64,000 bases of DNA from NORP259 sp041398705 (GTDB lineage Bacteria; Planctomycetota; UBA1135; GCA-002686595), in NCBI GenBank assembly GCA_041398705.1, contig JAWKUI010000015.1:10957-74956 (forward strand), in the 5' to 3' direction. Positions 33,753 through 41,806 of this stretch are shown here, piece by piece (the stretch's first letter is position 1; the number at the start of each line of letters is the position of its first letter). Both the position numbers and the translations under genes were made by a program. The notes beneath the pieces were generated by a model that was given only the letters and a program-made list of their open reading frames with translations, made no database searches and was not told the DNA's origin.

Positions 33753-36143
33753 ATGATCCGTCGCCCCCTCTCCCACCGCCGCGCCTGGCTTGCCGGCACC
33801 GCCCTGGCGGCCCTCTCCGCCGCCGTCACCTACGCCCGCATGGGCGAAGGCCGTCCCGACCCCTTCCGCCAACTGGGTTCCGAACTGCCCACCCCAGGTC
33901 CCTACCGGACCGCTTCGGGCGCCCCGGGCCACGAGTACTGGCAGCAGAAGGTGGACTACTCGATCGACGTGCGCCTCGACGAGGAAAACCGCCACCTGCA
34001 CGGCAGCGAGACCATCGACTACCACAACCAGTCCCCCGACACGCTCGAGTATCTGTGGGTGGCGATCGATCCGAATATCTACGGGCCCGAAAGCCATGCG
34101 GTGACCACCGCGCTGGCGCCGAACCTCGACAGCCCCAGCTATAGCGGATTGCAGCGCACCCTGTGGCGCAAGGAGTTCGACGGCTCGTGCAAGATCACTA
34201 CCGTGCGCGCCGGGGACGGCCGCGACCTGCACACCGCCTTGCAGGACACCATGCTGCGCGTGGACCTGCCCGAACCCCTGGCTCCGGGCGCGACGTTCCG
34301 CTTCCAGATCGACTGGAACTACGCGATCAACAACTCGGATGAAGTCGGCGGCCGCACGGGGTACGAGTACTTCGAGAAGGACCAGAACTGCATCTTCGAA
34401 ATGGCGCAGTGGTTCCCGCGCCTGTGCGCGTACACCGACCTGACCGGTTGGCAGAACAAGGAGTTCCTCGGCAGCGGCGAATTCACCCTCGAATTCGGCA
34501 ACTACGACGTGCGCATCACCGTGCCCGACGACCACGTGGTCGCGGCTACCGGCGTGCTGCAGAACCCGCTCGAGGTGCTCGAACCCGCCTGGCGCGAGCG
34601 CCTGGCCACGGCCCAAGCGACCGGTGAATTGACCCTAGTGGTCACCCCGGAAGAGGCCCTCGCCAAACAGGGCACGCGCAGCACCAATCTTCAGACCTGG
34701 CAATTCCACGCCGACAACGTGCGGGACTTCGCCTGGGCCAGCTCGCGCAAGTTCGCCTGGGACGCCCTGTGGCACCCGGTCGAAGGCCGCGAGCCGGTGT
34801 GGGCCATGTCCTACTTCCCGAACGAAGGCGAGCCCCTCTGGAGCCACTACTCCACCCGCGCGGTGGCCCACACGCTCACCGAGTACTCCAAGCTGACCTT
34901 CCCCTACCCCTATCCCGTGGCCATCTCGGTAAACGGTCCGGTGGGCGGCATGGAATACCCGATGATCTGCTTCAACGGCCCGCGGCCGGAAGAGGACGGC
35001 ACCTACAGCAAGCGCACCAAGTACGGGCTGATCTCGGTGGTCATCCACGAGGTGGGCCACAACTGGTTCCCGATGGTCGTCAACTCCGACGAACGCCAGT
35101 GGACCTGGATGGACGAAGGTCTGAACACCTACTGCCAGTTCGTCGCGGAGCAGGCCTGGGAGAAGGACTACCCCTCCTGGCGCGGCGAGGCCCGGCGCAT
35201 CGTCGACTACATGAAGAGCGAGAACCAACGGCCGATCATGACCGGCTCGGAGGAGATCCTGCAGTTCGGCAACAACGCCTACGCCAAACCCGCCACCGCC
35301 CTCAACGTCCTGCGCGAAACGGTCGTCGGCCGCGAGCTGTTCGACTTCGCCTTCCGCACCTATTCGCGGCGCTGGATGTTCAAACGGCCCATGCCCGCCG
35401 ACCTGTTCCGCACGATCGAGGACGCCAGCGCGGTGGATCTCGACTGGTTCTGGCGCGGTTGGTTCTTCAGCACCGACCATTGCGACCTGGCCCTGGGCCG
35501 CGTGGTGCGCTACCGCATCGCGAGCCCCGATCCGGAGATCAGCAAGGCGCGCGAAAAGGCCGAGCGCGACAAGGAACCCGAGTCCCTGACGCAACTGCGC
35601 AACAAGGGCCTCGAGAAGCTCGTGGAGCGCTATCCCGCCCTGCTCGACTTCTACAACGACTTCGACGAACTCGACGTGACCGCGGAGGACCGCAAGCGCT
35701 ACGAGGAGTTCCTGAAGAACGACAAGATCAAGGACGAGCAGCGCGCTCTGCACGAGCTGCAGGACAACTTCTACGTGGTTGAGATCAAGCGGGTAGCGGA
35801 GCTGGTCATGCCGATCGTGCTGACGGCGCACTACACCGACGGCACCTCGGAGGAGTTCCGCTGGCCGGCGCAGACCTGGTGCGAAGGCACCTACGAGGTC
35901 AAGAAGCTGATCCTGACCCCCAAGGAGATCGAACGCCTCGAACTGGACCCCTACCGCGAGATGGCGGACACCGACCTCGGCAACAACACTTGGCCGCCGC
36001 AGATCGAGGACAAGGTCATCGAGCTCAAGCCGGATTCGAAGCGCGGCGGGGGCAAGAACCCCATGCAGAAAGCCGCCGACGAGGCCAAACGCCAAGCGGG
36101 GGAAGAGACGCCCGCCGAAAGCGAAGCCAGCCAAGGCGAATGA
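33753..36143 (+). CDS. M1 family (gluzincin) aminopeptidase, exported
   Basis: A 796-aa protein from the ATG at 33753. MIRRPLSHRRAWLAGTALAA is a signal with a twin-arginine look. An aminopeptidase-N-like beta domain (VRLDEENRHLHGSETIDYHN) precedes the exopeptidase motif GGMEYPM and the zinc site HEVGHNW (H432, E433, H436) followed by the third ligand Glu in WMDEGLN. It lies in the M1 zinc aminopeptidase family. A charged C-terminal region of about 200 residues (REKAERDKEPESLTQLRNKG) and a Lys/Glu-rich tail follow. It should trim peptides outside the cytoplasm. A hairpin terminator follows 122 nt downstream. Confidence 0.93.
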   Translation: MIRRPLSHRRAWLAGTALAALSAAVTYARMGEGRPDPFRQLGSELPTPGPYRTASGAPGHEYWQQKVDYSIDVRLDEENRHLHGSETIDYHNQSPDTLEYLWVAIDPNIYGPESHAVTTALAPNLDSPSYSGLQRTLWRKEFDGSCKITTVRAGDGRDLHTALQDTMLRVDLPEPLAPGATFRFQIDWNYAINNSDEVGGRTGYEYFEKDQNCIFEMAQWFPRLCAYTDLTGWQNKEFLGSGEFTLEFGNYDVRITVPDDHVVAATGVLQNPLEVLEPAWRERLATAQATGELTLVVTPEEALAKQGTRSTNLQTWQFHADNVRDFAWASSRKFAWDALWHPVEGREPVWAMSYFPNEGEPLWSHYSTRAVAHTLTEYSKLTFPYPYPVAISVNGPVGGMEYPMICFNGPRPEEDGTYSKRTKYGLISVVIHEVGHNWFPMVVNSDERQWTWMDEGLNTYCQFVAEQAWEKDYPSWRGEARRIVDYMKSENQRPIMTGSEEILQFGNNAYAKPATALNVLRETVVGRELFDFAFRTYSRRWMFKRPMPADLFRTIEDASAVDLDWFWRGWFFSTDHCDLALGRVVRYRIASPDPEISKAREKAERDKEPESLTQLRNKGLEKLVERYPALLDFYNDFDELDVTAEDRKRYEEFLKNDKIKDEQRALHELQDNFYVVEIKRVAELVMPIVLTAHYTDGTSEEFRWPAQTWCEGTYEVKKLILTPKEIERLELDPYREMADTDLGNNTWPPQIEDKVIELKPDSKRGGGKNPMQKAADEAKRQAGEETPAESEASQGE

Positions 36144-36265
36144 GGCGGACGGTCGCAGGCAGCGGTCGCCAGGCGAATGTGCCAGCCCGCTGCAGGCGAC
36201 GTCCCCGGTGGCGCTCGAACCGGACCGCGCCAAGCGGATCCAGCCAAGGAGCCTGAACGGAAATG

Positions 36266-36294
36266 CCGGCCCTCCCGATTTTCGGGGGGGCCGG
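36266..36294 (+). terminator. Intrinsic terminator after the M1 peptidase gene
   Basis: A 13-bp stem (36266-36278 with 36282-36294, one T-G pair) with a TTT loop followed by TTTGCTTT. This is the most complete Rho-independent terminator in the window. Confidence 0.8.
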
Positions 36295-36376
36295 TTTGCT
36301 TTCGGGCCCCCTGTGACTGCCCGCACCAGCCGCCCTACCGCCTTGCAGCGGCACCGATTTGGGCCGTTTCGACACC

Positions 36377-37396
36377 ATGAAGACCCATTGCACTGTGTTG
36401 CCCGCCCTGCTGCCCTCCCTCCTGCTGGCCCTGTTCGCCTGCCCTACGGCCCTGGCCGGTGACGTGCAGGTGGAAATCACCGGAACCATCACCGAAGTCG
36501 ACGGCATCTACTCCCCGGGGTTCCCCGCCGCCGCCGGGGATCCGATCCGGCTGCGCTTCGAGGTCCACGTGCCCGGCAATGTCGCTGCTCCGCAAACATC
36601 GACGATCTATGCGATCGACCCCGCTTCGTTTTCGATCACCACCACCGCCGATTCCGGCCTGCAGATCAGGCGGGGCACGTTCTTCCTGCAGGACGACAAC
36701 GCAGGAATGTGGCTGTTCGATGGTTTCGGCGTGATTGGCGTGCAAGGGTTCGGGAATTGGTGGCTGAGCCTTTCGGCCGGCATGGATACGAGCTTCCTGG
36801 ATGGCCATCAGGTGCACGAGAACCTGGGCACCCGTGCCATCACGAACAACTTTGCTTGGCTGGGTTGCACGATCCAGGTCGGCTCCACCGTCATCAGCTC
36901 GCAGCTCGAGAGCTTGTCGATCACAGCCCTGCCCGGCGGTACCGAGTTCTGCGCCCATGCCCTGCCCAACAGCACGGGACAACCCACGCAACTGCTGGCG
37001 AACCGCTTGGAGGTGCCCGGTGCAGGGTGGCACCTGGAAGCCCTTCAGGGACCCCGCGGACAGGCTGGGTACCTGGTGGTGGGTTCGCTCACGCAAAGCC
37101 CCGGCCTCGCCCTCGGCCAAGGCCGCCTTTGCCTCGACACCGGGCCCGGAGCCCTCATCGGCCGCTACAACCAGGCAGGCACCGTGATGGACTCCATCGG
37201 ATTCTTCGACCCCAGCGGCCGCTGGTTGCCGGCGGCAAATCTTTCGGTGTTGGGAGCCGGCTTTGACCTACCGAGCACCTTGCCGATCCCCGGGAACCCC
37301 GCCATCGCCACCGGCAGCACCTGGTACTTCCAACTCTGGCACCGGGATGTGGGTGCCACCAGCAACCTCTCGAACGGCATCTCGTTGACGTTCTGA
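36377..37396 (+). CDS. Secreted protein with the shared C-terminal domain
   Basis: The ATG at 36377 gives 339 aa with a signal peptide (LLPSLLLALFACPTALAG). Residues 28-190 are a beta-rich domain (VQVEITGTITEVDGIY, PIRLRFEVHVPG, QIRRGTFFLQDDNAG) that I cannot assign to a family. The last 145 residues are the shared C-terminal domain: CAHALPNSTGQ, GRLCLDTGPGALIGRY, GSTWYFQLWHRD and SNLSNGISLTF at the very end. It is the smallest carrier of that domain in the window and the best one for studying it. A bidirectional hairpin follows. Confidence 0.8.
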   Translation: MKTHCTVLPALLPSLLLALFACPTALAGDVQVEITGTITEVDGIYSPGFPAAAGDPIRLRFEVHVPGNVAAPQTSTIYAIDPASFSITTTADSGLQIRRGTFFLQDDNAGMWLFDGFGVIGVQGFGNWWLSLSAGMDTSFLDGHQVHENLGTRAITNNFAWLGCTIQVGSTVISSQLESLSITALPGGTEFCAHALPNSTGQPTQLLANRLEVPGAGWHLEALQGPRGQAGYLVVGSLTQSPGLALGQGRLCLDTGPGALIGRYNQAGTVMDSIGFFDPSGRWLPAANLSVLGAGFDLPSTLPIPGNPAIATGSTWYFQLWHRDVGATSNLSNGISLTF

Positions 37397-37410
37397 GCGG
37401 CCCAATCCAA

Positions 37411-37460
37411 GAGAACTCACGCGCCACCCGCCGCCAGCAGGCCTCGGGTGGCGCGTTCTC
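37411..37460. terminator. Bidirectional terminator hairpin
   Basis: GAGAA and an 11-bp stem CGCGCCACCCG (37420-37430) pair with CGGGTGGCGCG (37445-37455) and TTCTC, between convergent genes. On the plus strand the TTCTC outer pairs act as a weak T-tail. Confidence 0.65.
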
Positions 37461-37538
37461 CGTTCGGCGGCTGGTCCCAGCGGGCTTTCGGCAAACGAAA
37501 GCGGGCCCCAGGCACGCGGCCCTCTCGGCCTCCTTGCC

Positions 37539-39563
37539 CTACTGCGCCGTCAACGACAGGGCCTGGCTGAAGTTCGACACCGAACCGACCCCCGCGATGA
37601 AGTCGCGGTGCCAGAGCTGGAAGCGCCAGGTCTCCCCCGGCAACGCCACCTGCGGCCCCGTGGGCCCAGGCAGATCGGTCCAGTCGATGTCGAGCCACAC
37701 GATGCCCGGCCCGCCCGCGAGCAGGATCTCGCCGGGCCGATTGTGGCGCCCGATCGGCCAGCCGCCGCCCAGGCACAGGGTGCCGAGCGATCCTCCCGGG
37801 TGCGCCACCTCGGCTTCGCCGCGCGAGCTGAGCACCAAGGCAAACTGGCCCGGCGGCAGGTTGTCGCCCCACAGCCGCAGGTCGTTCGCCGCGATTGACG
37901 TGGAGCCCGTGGCCGAGATCCAAGCGTTGCGCCCGCTCTGGTTGCGCGGCTGCCCCCCGCAATCGCTGGTGCCGAAGTCGGTGGGCCGCATGCGCTCAAG
38001 CCCACCGAGGTCCGCCTGATCGATCGTGTCCGCGTTTCCGTCGCGGTACCGGTCGCGGCCATACGCATCGGTGAGGATGCCCGATCCCAGCGCGCCGATG
38101 TCCCCCGCATCGAGGCCCGGCGAAGTGGCGGCCAACTCATAGCGGTTGTCCGCAAACTCGAACCGGTCCCCATCGGGACCGAGCGGATCGACGAACTGCG
38201 GATCGGATCCGGTGGCCGTGCCCGGCAGCACCCCTTGCCACGCTTCGATGATGCAGTTCTCGATGCCATACCCGCCGGTTCCGAATGCCAACAGGTGGTC
38301 GCGCTCGTCCCCGTTGTTGCCCTGGGGCAGGTGCCCCCAAACGATGCTCTGCCGCAGCAGGATCTGACCGTTCCACACGAACATCGCCGGCCAACTGAGC
38401 CCCGGCCCAGCGCCGGGCAGCAGGTTGTCGGCCACGGTGCAATGCACGAGCTCCGCCGACATGTCGATGCACGCGAGCGCGCCCGTGTTTCCGATCATCA
38501 CGCAGTTGCGCACGAGCGGCACCCAGGTCACGAGCCCGTCGAAGTTGTCGAAGTAGATCGCCCCCCCGCCATCGCCATTGACCTCATTGCGCTCGAAGTG
38601 GCAGCGATCCACCTGGGCCATCGCGCCGCGCAGGTACAAACCTCCGCCGCCGTTAGAGCTATTGGCAATAAACCGGCAATCGCGCACGTAGGCCGCCAGG
38701 GTCCGGTTGAGGTGCAATCCCCCGCCACCCGTGGCGCCCACCTGTCCGATGTTGCCGATGAAATCGCAGTCTTCGATCAGCGGTTCCGAAGAGTCGCTGG
38801 CGAAGAACGTGCTCGGGCCCACGCTCAACCCCGAACCCTGTCCGCCGGTATTCGCTTCGAAGCGGCATTCGCGCCACACCGTCGCAGCCGGCCCGGCCAC
38901 CAAGGCACCGCCGCCCTGCTGATCGCCGCGATTCTCGACAAACGTGCAGCGCTCGACCGAAGCCGTGCAATCGATCAACGCCATGCCGCCCCCACCCGCG
39001 GCTCCCCGGTTGCGCACGAACTCGCAGTGCCTGACGAGCAACTCCCCGCCTTCCACCGCCAGCCCACCTCCGCTCGTGAGCCCCGAGTCCGCATTGCCTC
39101 CGACCACGCGGAAGCCCTCAAACGTAGTCCCCGCCGCCGGCGCCGTGCCGTGCACCACGTGATTCGAGTTTTCCTGCCACTGCACGATGTACCCCCCCGG
39201 CCCCGGCGGCCCATCGTTGCCCAACAGATCGCCGGAAAGCACGGTCACGAACTGCTCGGGATTCCACGCCCCACCGCCTGTGGCAAAACCCCCGATGTGC
39301 CGGACCCCCGACACCAACTCGAACGCAAGGCTCGCATCGCCCGTGCCGCCATCGGGCAGATACAACCCCTGCGCCACCCGAATCTCCGACACCCCACCCG
39401 TCAGCCGCGCCAGATCGAGCGCCGCCTGCAGATCGGTGAAGGCGCTAGTCCATTGCTGACCATCCCCCCCCGGACCCGCCGCCGCGTCGACATACAACAC
39501 CGAACCCGCCCGCAGGGGGGCCGCCAACAATGAGAACAGCAAAAGCGAACGGAAGCGCATCAT
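37539..39563 (-). CDS. Secreted right-handed beta-helix protein with the shared C-terminal domain
   Basis: The ATG at 39563 (a GTG lies just before) gives 674 aa: signal peptide RSLLLFSLLAAPLRAG, then YVDAAAGPGGDGQQWTSAF and a parallel beta-helix with coil phrases such as GGGLAVEGGELLVRHCEF, GGGMALIDCTASVERC and SPGLDAGDIGALGSGI. The C-terminal 130 residues are the shared domain: CGGQPRNQSGRN, GTLCLGGGWPIGRH, GETWRFQLWHRD, SNFSQALSLTAQ. Dense Cys in the coils (one per coil in a C-x-F context) is usual for this helix type. A surface location is inferred. Confidence 0.87.
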   Translation of the reverse strand: MMRFRSLLLFSLLAAPLRAGSVLYVDAAAGPGGDGQQWTSAFTDLQAALDLARLTGGVSEIRVAQGLYLPDGGTGDASLAFELVSGVRHIGGFATGGGAWNPEQFVTVLSGDLLGNDGPPGPGGYIVQWQENSNHVVHGTAPAAGTTFEGFRVVGGNADSGLTSGGGLAVEGGELLVRHCEFVRNRGAAGGGGMALIDCTASVERCTFVENRGDQQGGGALVAGPAATVWRECRFEANTGGQGSGLSVGPSTFFASDSSEPLIEDCDFIGNIGQVGATGGGGLHLNRTLAAYVRDCRFIANSSNGGGGLYLRGAMAQVDRCHFERNEVNGDGGGAIYFDNFDGLVTWVPLVRNCVMIGNTGALACIDMSAELVHCTVADNLLPGAGPGLSWPAMFVWNGQILLRQSIVWGHLPQGNNGDERDHLLAFGTGGYGIENCIIEAWQGVLPGTATGSDPQFVDPLGPDGDRFEFADNRYELAATSPGLDAGDIGALGSGILTDAYGRDRYRDGNADTIDQADLGGLERMRPTDFGTSDCGGQPRNQSGRNAWISATGSTSIAANDLRLWGDNLPPGQFALVLSSRGEAEVAHPGGSLGTLCLGGGWPIGRHNRPGEILLAGGPGIVWLDIDWTDLPGPTGPQVALPGETWRFQLWHRDFIAGVGSVSNFSQALSLTAQ

Positions 39564-39676
39564 CACCCACAGGAGAACTGGGAAGGACCGTGGCAGGGAC
39601 CCCCTTCCGGACGGAATGCGCCGTTCTGGGGTTCCTTTTCCAGCCCGCTTGGCCGCTCCCGCCCATTATTTCTGTT

Positions 39677-39697
39677 TTTCTGGAATAATCGTAGAAA
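39677..39697 (+). promoter_or_regulatory. Possible ArsR operator
   Basis: TTTCT-N11-AGAAA forms a short dyad in an A+T-rich patch 29 nt before the arsR start. ArsR proteins bind such dyads in their own promoters. The arms are only 5 bp, so this is a weak call. Confidence 0.3.
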
Positions 39698-39713
39698 GGC
39701 GCTCAGGACCGGC

Positions 39714-39719
39714 GATAAT
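39714..39719 (+). promoter_or_regulatory. Candidate -10 box (GATAAT) for arsR
   Basis: GATAAT, five of six bases of the TATAAT consensus, lies 6 nt before the ATG at 39726 and gives another leaderless arrangement. Confidence 0.4.
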
Positions 39720-39725
39720 GCCCCC

Positions 39726-40046
39726 ATGAGCCTCGAAACCCTCGCCTCCCGCATGGCTGCCCTGGGCAATGGAACCCGGCTGGCGATCTATCGGCACCTG
39801 GTGCGCTCCGGCGAGCCGGGGCTCGCGGTGGCGGCGATCCAGGAGCGGCTGGGGATCCCGGCTTCGACCCTTTCGCACCACCTGCGCGCCCTGCGGGAGG
39901 TCGGGTTGATCCGCCAGGAGCGGGCGGGCACGACCCTCTATTGCCAGGCCGACTATCCGGTGATGACCGAGACCTTCGACTGGCTCGCACGCGAGTGCTG
40001 CATCGAACAGACGGACCGCAAGTGCGGGCCGGATTGCTGCGCCTGA
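39726..40046 (+). CDS. ArsR family metalloregulator
   Basis: A 106-aa winged-helix repressor: NGTRLAIYRHLVRSG, recognition helix PASTLSHHLRALREVGLI and wing QERAGTTLYCQ. Cys residues are absent from the helix 3 site of classic ArsR but cluster at the C-terminus (ECCIEQ, KCGPDCCA), as in the As(III)-binding subtypes that bind at the C-terminal end. It should release DNA on binding arsenite. arsM follows 81 bp downstream, so the two make an arsenic-response operon. Confidence 0.9.
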   Translation: MSLETLASRMAALGNGTRLAIYRHLVRSGEPGLAVAAIQERLGIPASTLSHHLRALREVGLIRQERAGTTLYCQADYPVMTETFDWLARECCIEQTDRKCGPDCCA

Positions 40047-40127
40047 CGCCGGACGTCGGGCACACCTCCTGAAACAACCGAATCGACCCAAACCCGTCCA
40101 AAGGCGCCGGATTCCGGCCCCCACACC

Positions 40128-41312
40128 ATGGAAGAAGACATCAAACAAGCGGTTCGCCGCGGATACGGCTCGGTGGCCCGCGCGGGCCTCAGCTCCGAGA
40201 ATCAAGGCATGCGCACGATCGCTACGGCGTTCGGTTACTCGCCGGAGGAGCTCGCGAGCATCCCGGCCGAGGCCAACATGGGGCTTTCCTGCGGCAACCC
40301 GACGGCCATGGCCAGCCTGCGGCCCGGGGAAGTCGTCGTCGACCTGGGCAGCGGCGGGGGTCTCGACGTGTTCCTCGCCTCGAAGCAGGTGGGCCCCACC
40401 GGCCAGGCGATCGGCATCGACATGACCGCCGACATGGTCGATCTGGCGCGTCGCAACGCGAAAAAGGGCGGGTATGAGAACGTTCGCTTCCACTTGGCTG
40501 AGATCGAAGCCATGCCGATCCCGGATGCGAGCGTCGACTGCGTGATCTCGAACTGCGTGCTGAACCTGTGTCCCGACAAGGATGCGGCCCTGCGCGAGAT
40601 CTTCCGCATCCTCAAGCCCGGCGGACGGCTGGCGGTTTCCGACATCGCCCTGCGCCAGGAATTGCCCGAGGCGATCCGCCGCGAAGTGGCCGCATGGACC
40701 GGCTGCATCGCGGGTGCGCTGCCGATCGACGTGAACGAGGCGAAGCTGCACGCGGCGGGCTTTGCCGATGTGCTGATCCAGGATGCGGGCAGCGACTTGA
40801 ATGCCTACCGCGATGGCGGTCACGCGGCGTGTTGCGGCCCGGCTTCGGACGCGAGCATGGCGCCCGCCTCGTCGTGCTGCGCCCCCGCCGCCCAGGAATC
40901 CTGCTGCGGCCCCGCGCCCGCCGCGACTTCCTGCTGTGCGCCCGCAGCGGACGAAGCGCCGGTCGATGCCTGCGGCTCCATCGAGGCAGCGGCCTCCTCC
41001 TGCTGCGCGCCGGCGGCCGAAGCAGCGCCCGAAGATGCCTGCAGCTCGACGGAAGCGGCCGCTTCTTCCTGCTGCGCACCCGCACCTACGGAGGCGATCG
41101 CTTGCTGCGGCCCGGCCCCCGAAACCAGCACCGCATGCTGCGCCCCGAGCGCGAAGGCCGAGACCTCCTGCTGCGGCCCGGACGAAACGGGCGGTTTGGG
41201 CGACAAGGGGTACCACCGCACCATGGACGAACTGCTCGATCGTTTCGACGTGAACGCCTATGCCGCGAGCGTGAAAATGTTCGCCGTCAAACCGGGCGGC
41301 GCGGGAGCCTGA
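40128..41312 (+). CDS. arsM: Arsenite methyltransferase with an extreme Cys-Cys repeat insert
   Basis: A 394-aa SAM-dependent enzyme that methylates arsenite. Motif I is VVDLGSGGGLDVFLAS. The three conserved cysteines of the family are present as C55 (LSCGNP), C143 (ISNCVLNL) and C193 (WTGCIAG). After the methyltransferase core comes an insert (residues 235-349) with nine CC pairs in SCCAPA/CCGPA units plus two single Cys, then the usual C-terminal piece MDELLDRFDVNAYAASVKMF. Family members usually have only one or two Cys there. The insert looks metallothionein-like and may hold As(III) for the active site. It is controlled by the ArsR gene just upstream. Confidence 0.93.
   Translation: MEEDIKQAVRRGYGSVARAGLSSENQGMRTIATAFGYSPEELASIPAEANMGLSCGNPTAMASLRPGEVVVDLGSGGGLDVFLASKQVGPTGQAIGIDMTADMVDLARRNAKKGGYENVRFHLAEIEAMPIPDASVDCVISNCVLNLCPDKDAALREIFRILKPGGRLAVSDIALRQELPEAIRREVAAWTGCIAGALPIDVNEAKLHAAGFADVLIQDAGSDLNAYRDGGHAACCGPASDASMAPASSCCAPAAQESCCGPAPAATSCCAPAADEAPVDACGSIEAAASSCCAPAAEAAPEDACSSTEAAASSCCAPAPTEAIACCGPAPETSTACCAPSAKAETSCCGPDETGGLGDKGYHRTMDELLDRFDVNAYAASVKMFAVKPGGAGA
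40830..41174 (+). repeat. Tandem Cys-Cys repeats inside arsM
   Basis: In-frame degenerate repeats coding for units of the form [ST]-[CS]-C-C-[AG]-P-A separated by 6-24 residues of A, S, E and P. The coding DNA repeats TGCTGC and GCCGC words and is a likely site of copy-number change. Confidence 0.8.
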
Positions 41313-41806
41313 TCGCGATTCCGCTCCGAAGGCAATGGGCTCCGGCGCCCTCCCACATCCCACTCGGCTGAGGGAGGCGCAGGGTGCAATCGGGACCGGG
41401 GACCGGGAGAATCCCCGCCGGGATCGCCGAACCCTCGATCTCCCGCGGCACCGCCCTTGCGCTTCGGTCCCAGTGTCCGGGGTCACAGAAGCGCGAATCC
41501 CGATCCATCTCGCATCACGCAGGGCAGAAAAGGGGAAGGGCTGCGCCTGGCAGGCGCAGCCCTTCCGTCCTCCTTCCCGGTCGCACTCCCGGTCCCGCAT
41601 GCTGCGTCGGAATCGGGGGCCGTGCCCCTTGCGGGCCGTCTGCAGGATTGGCCATCCCCTGCAGGTCCCCGGCTCACCCGTCGGTGCGCGATCCAGCCCG
41701 CTCCAATAGGCTGTCCATGAACATCGCACGCCGCCGGGCACCCGAGGGGGACGGGCTCAAGGCCCGCCCGCACAACCGGTGCAACCCGGTGATTCCGGGC
41801 CCGGCA
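41313..41806. other. Intergenic region between convergent genes
   Basis: 494 bp between arsM and the beta-helix gene. An imperfect stem (41345-41380) lies close after arsM and could end its transcript. A much stronger hairpin is at 41534. The sequence from about 41570 to 41806 has no gene, promoter or repeat that I recognise. Confidence 0.5.
41534..41566 (-). terminator. Strong hairpin terminator
   Basis: A perfect 16-bp inverted repeat (41534-41549 with 41551-41566). Read on the minus strand it is followed by CCTTTTCTG. It lies 240 bp beyond the stop of the beta-helix gene at 41807 and probably ends that long transcript, and perhaps arsM from the other side. Confidence 0.6.

Noticed and set aside
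40820..41224. Minus-strand frame with GAQQEE repeats opposite arsM
   Set aside because: It is the antisense image of the CC repeats; the plus frame has the methyltransferase motifs.
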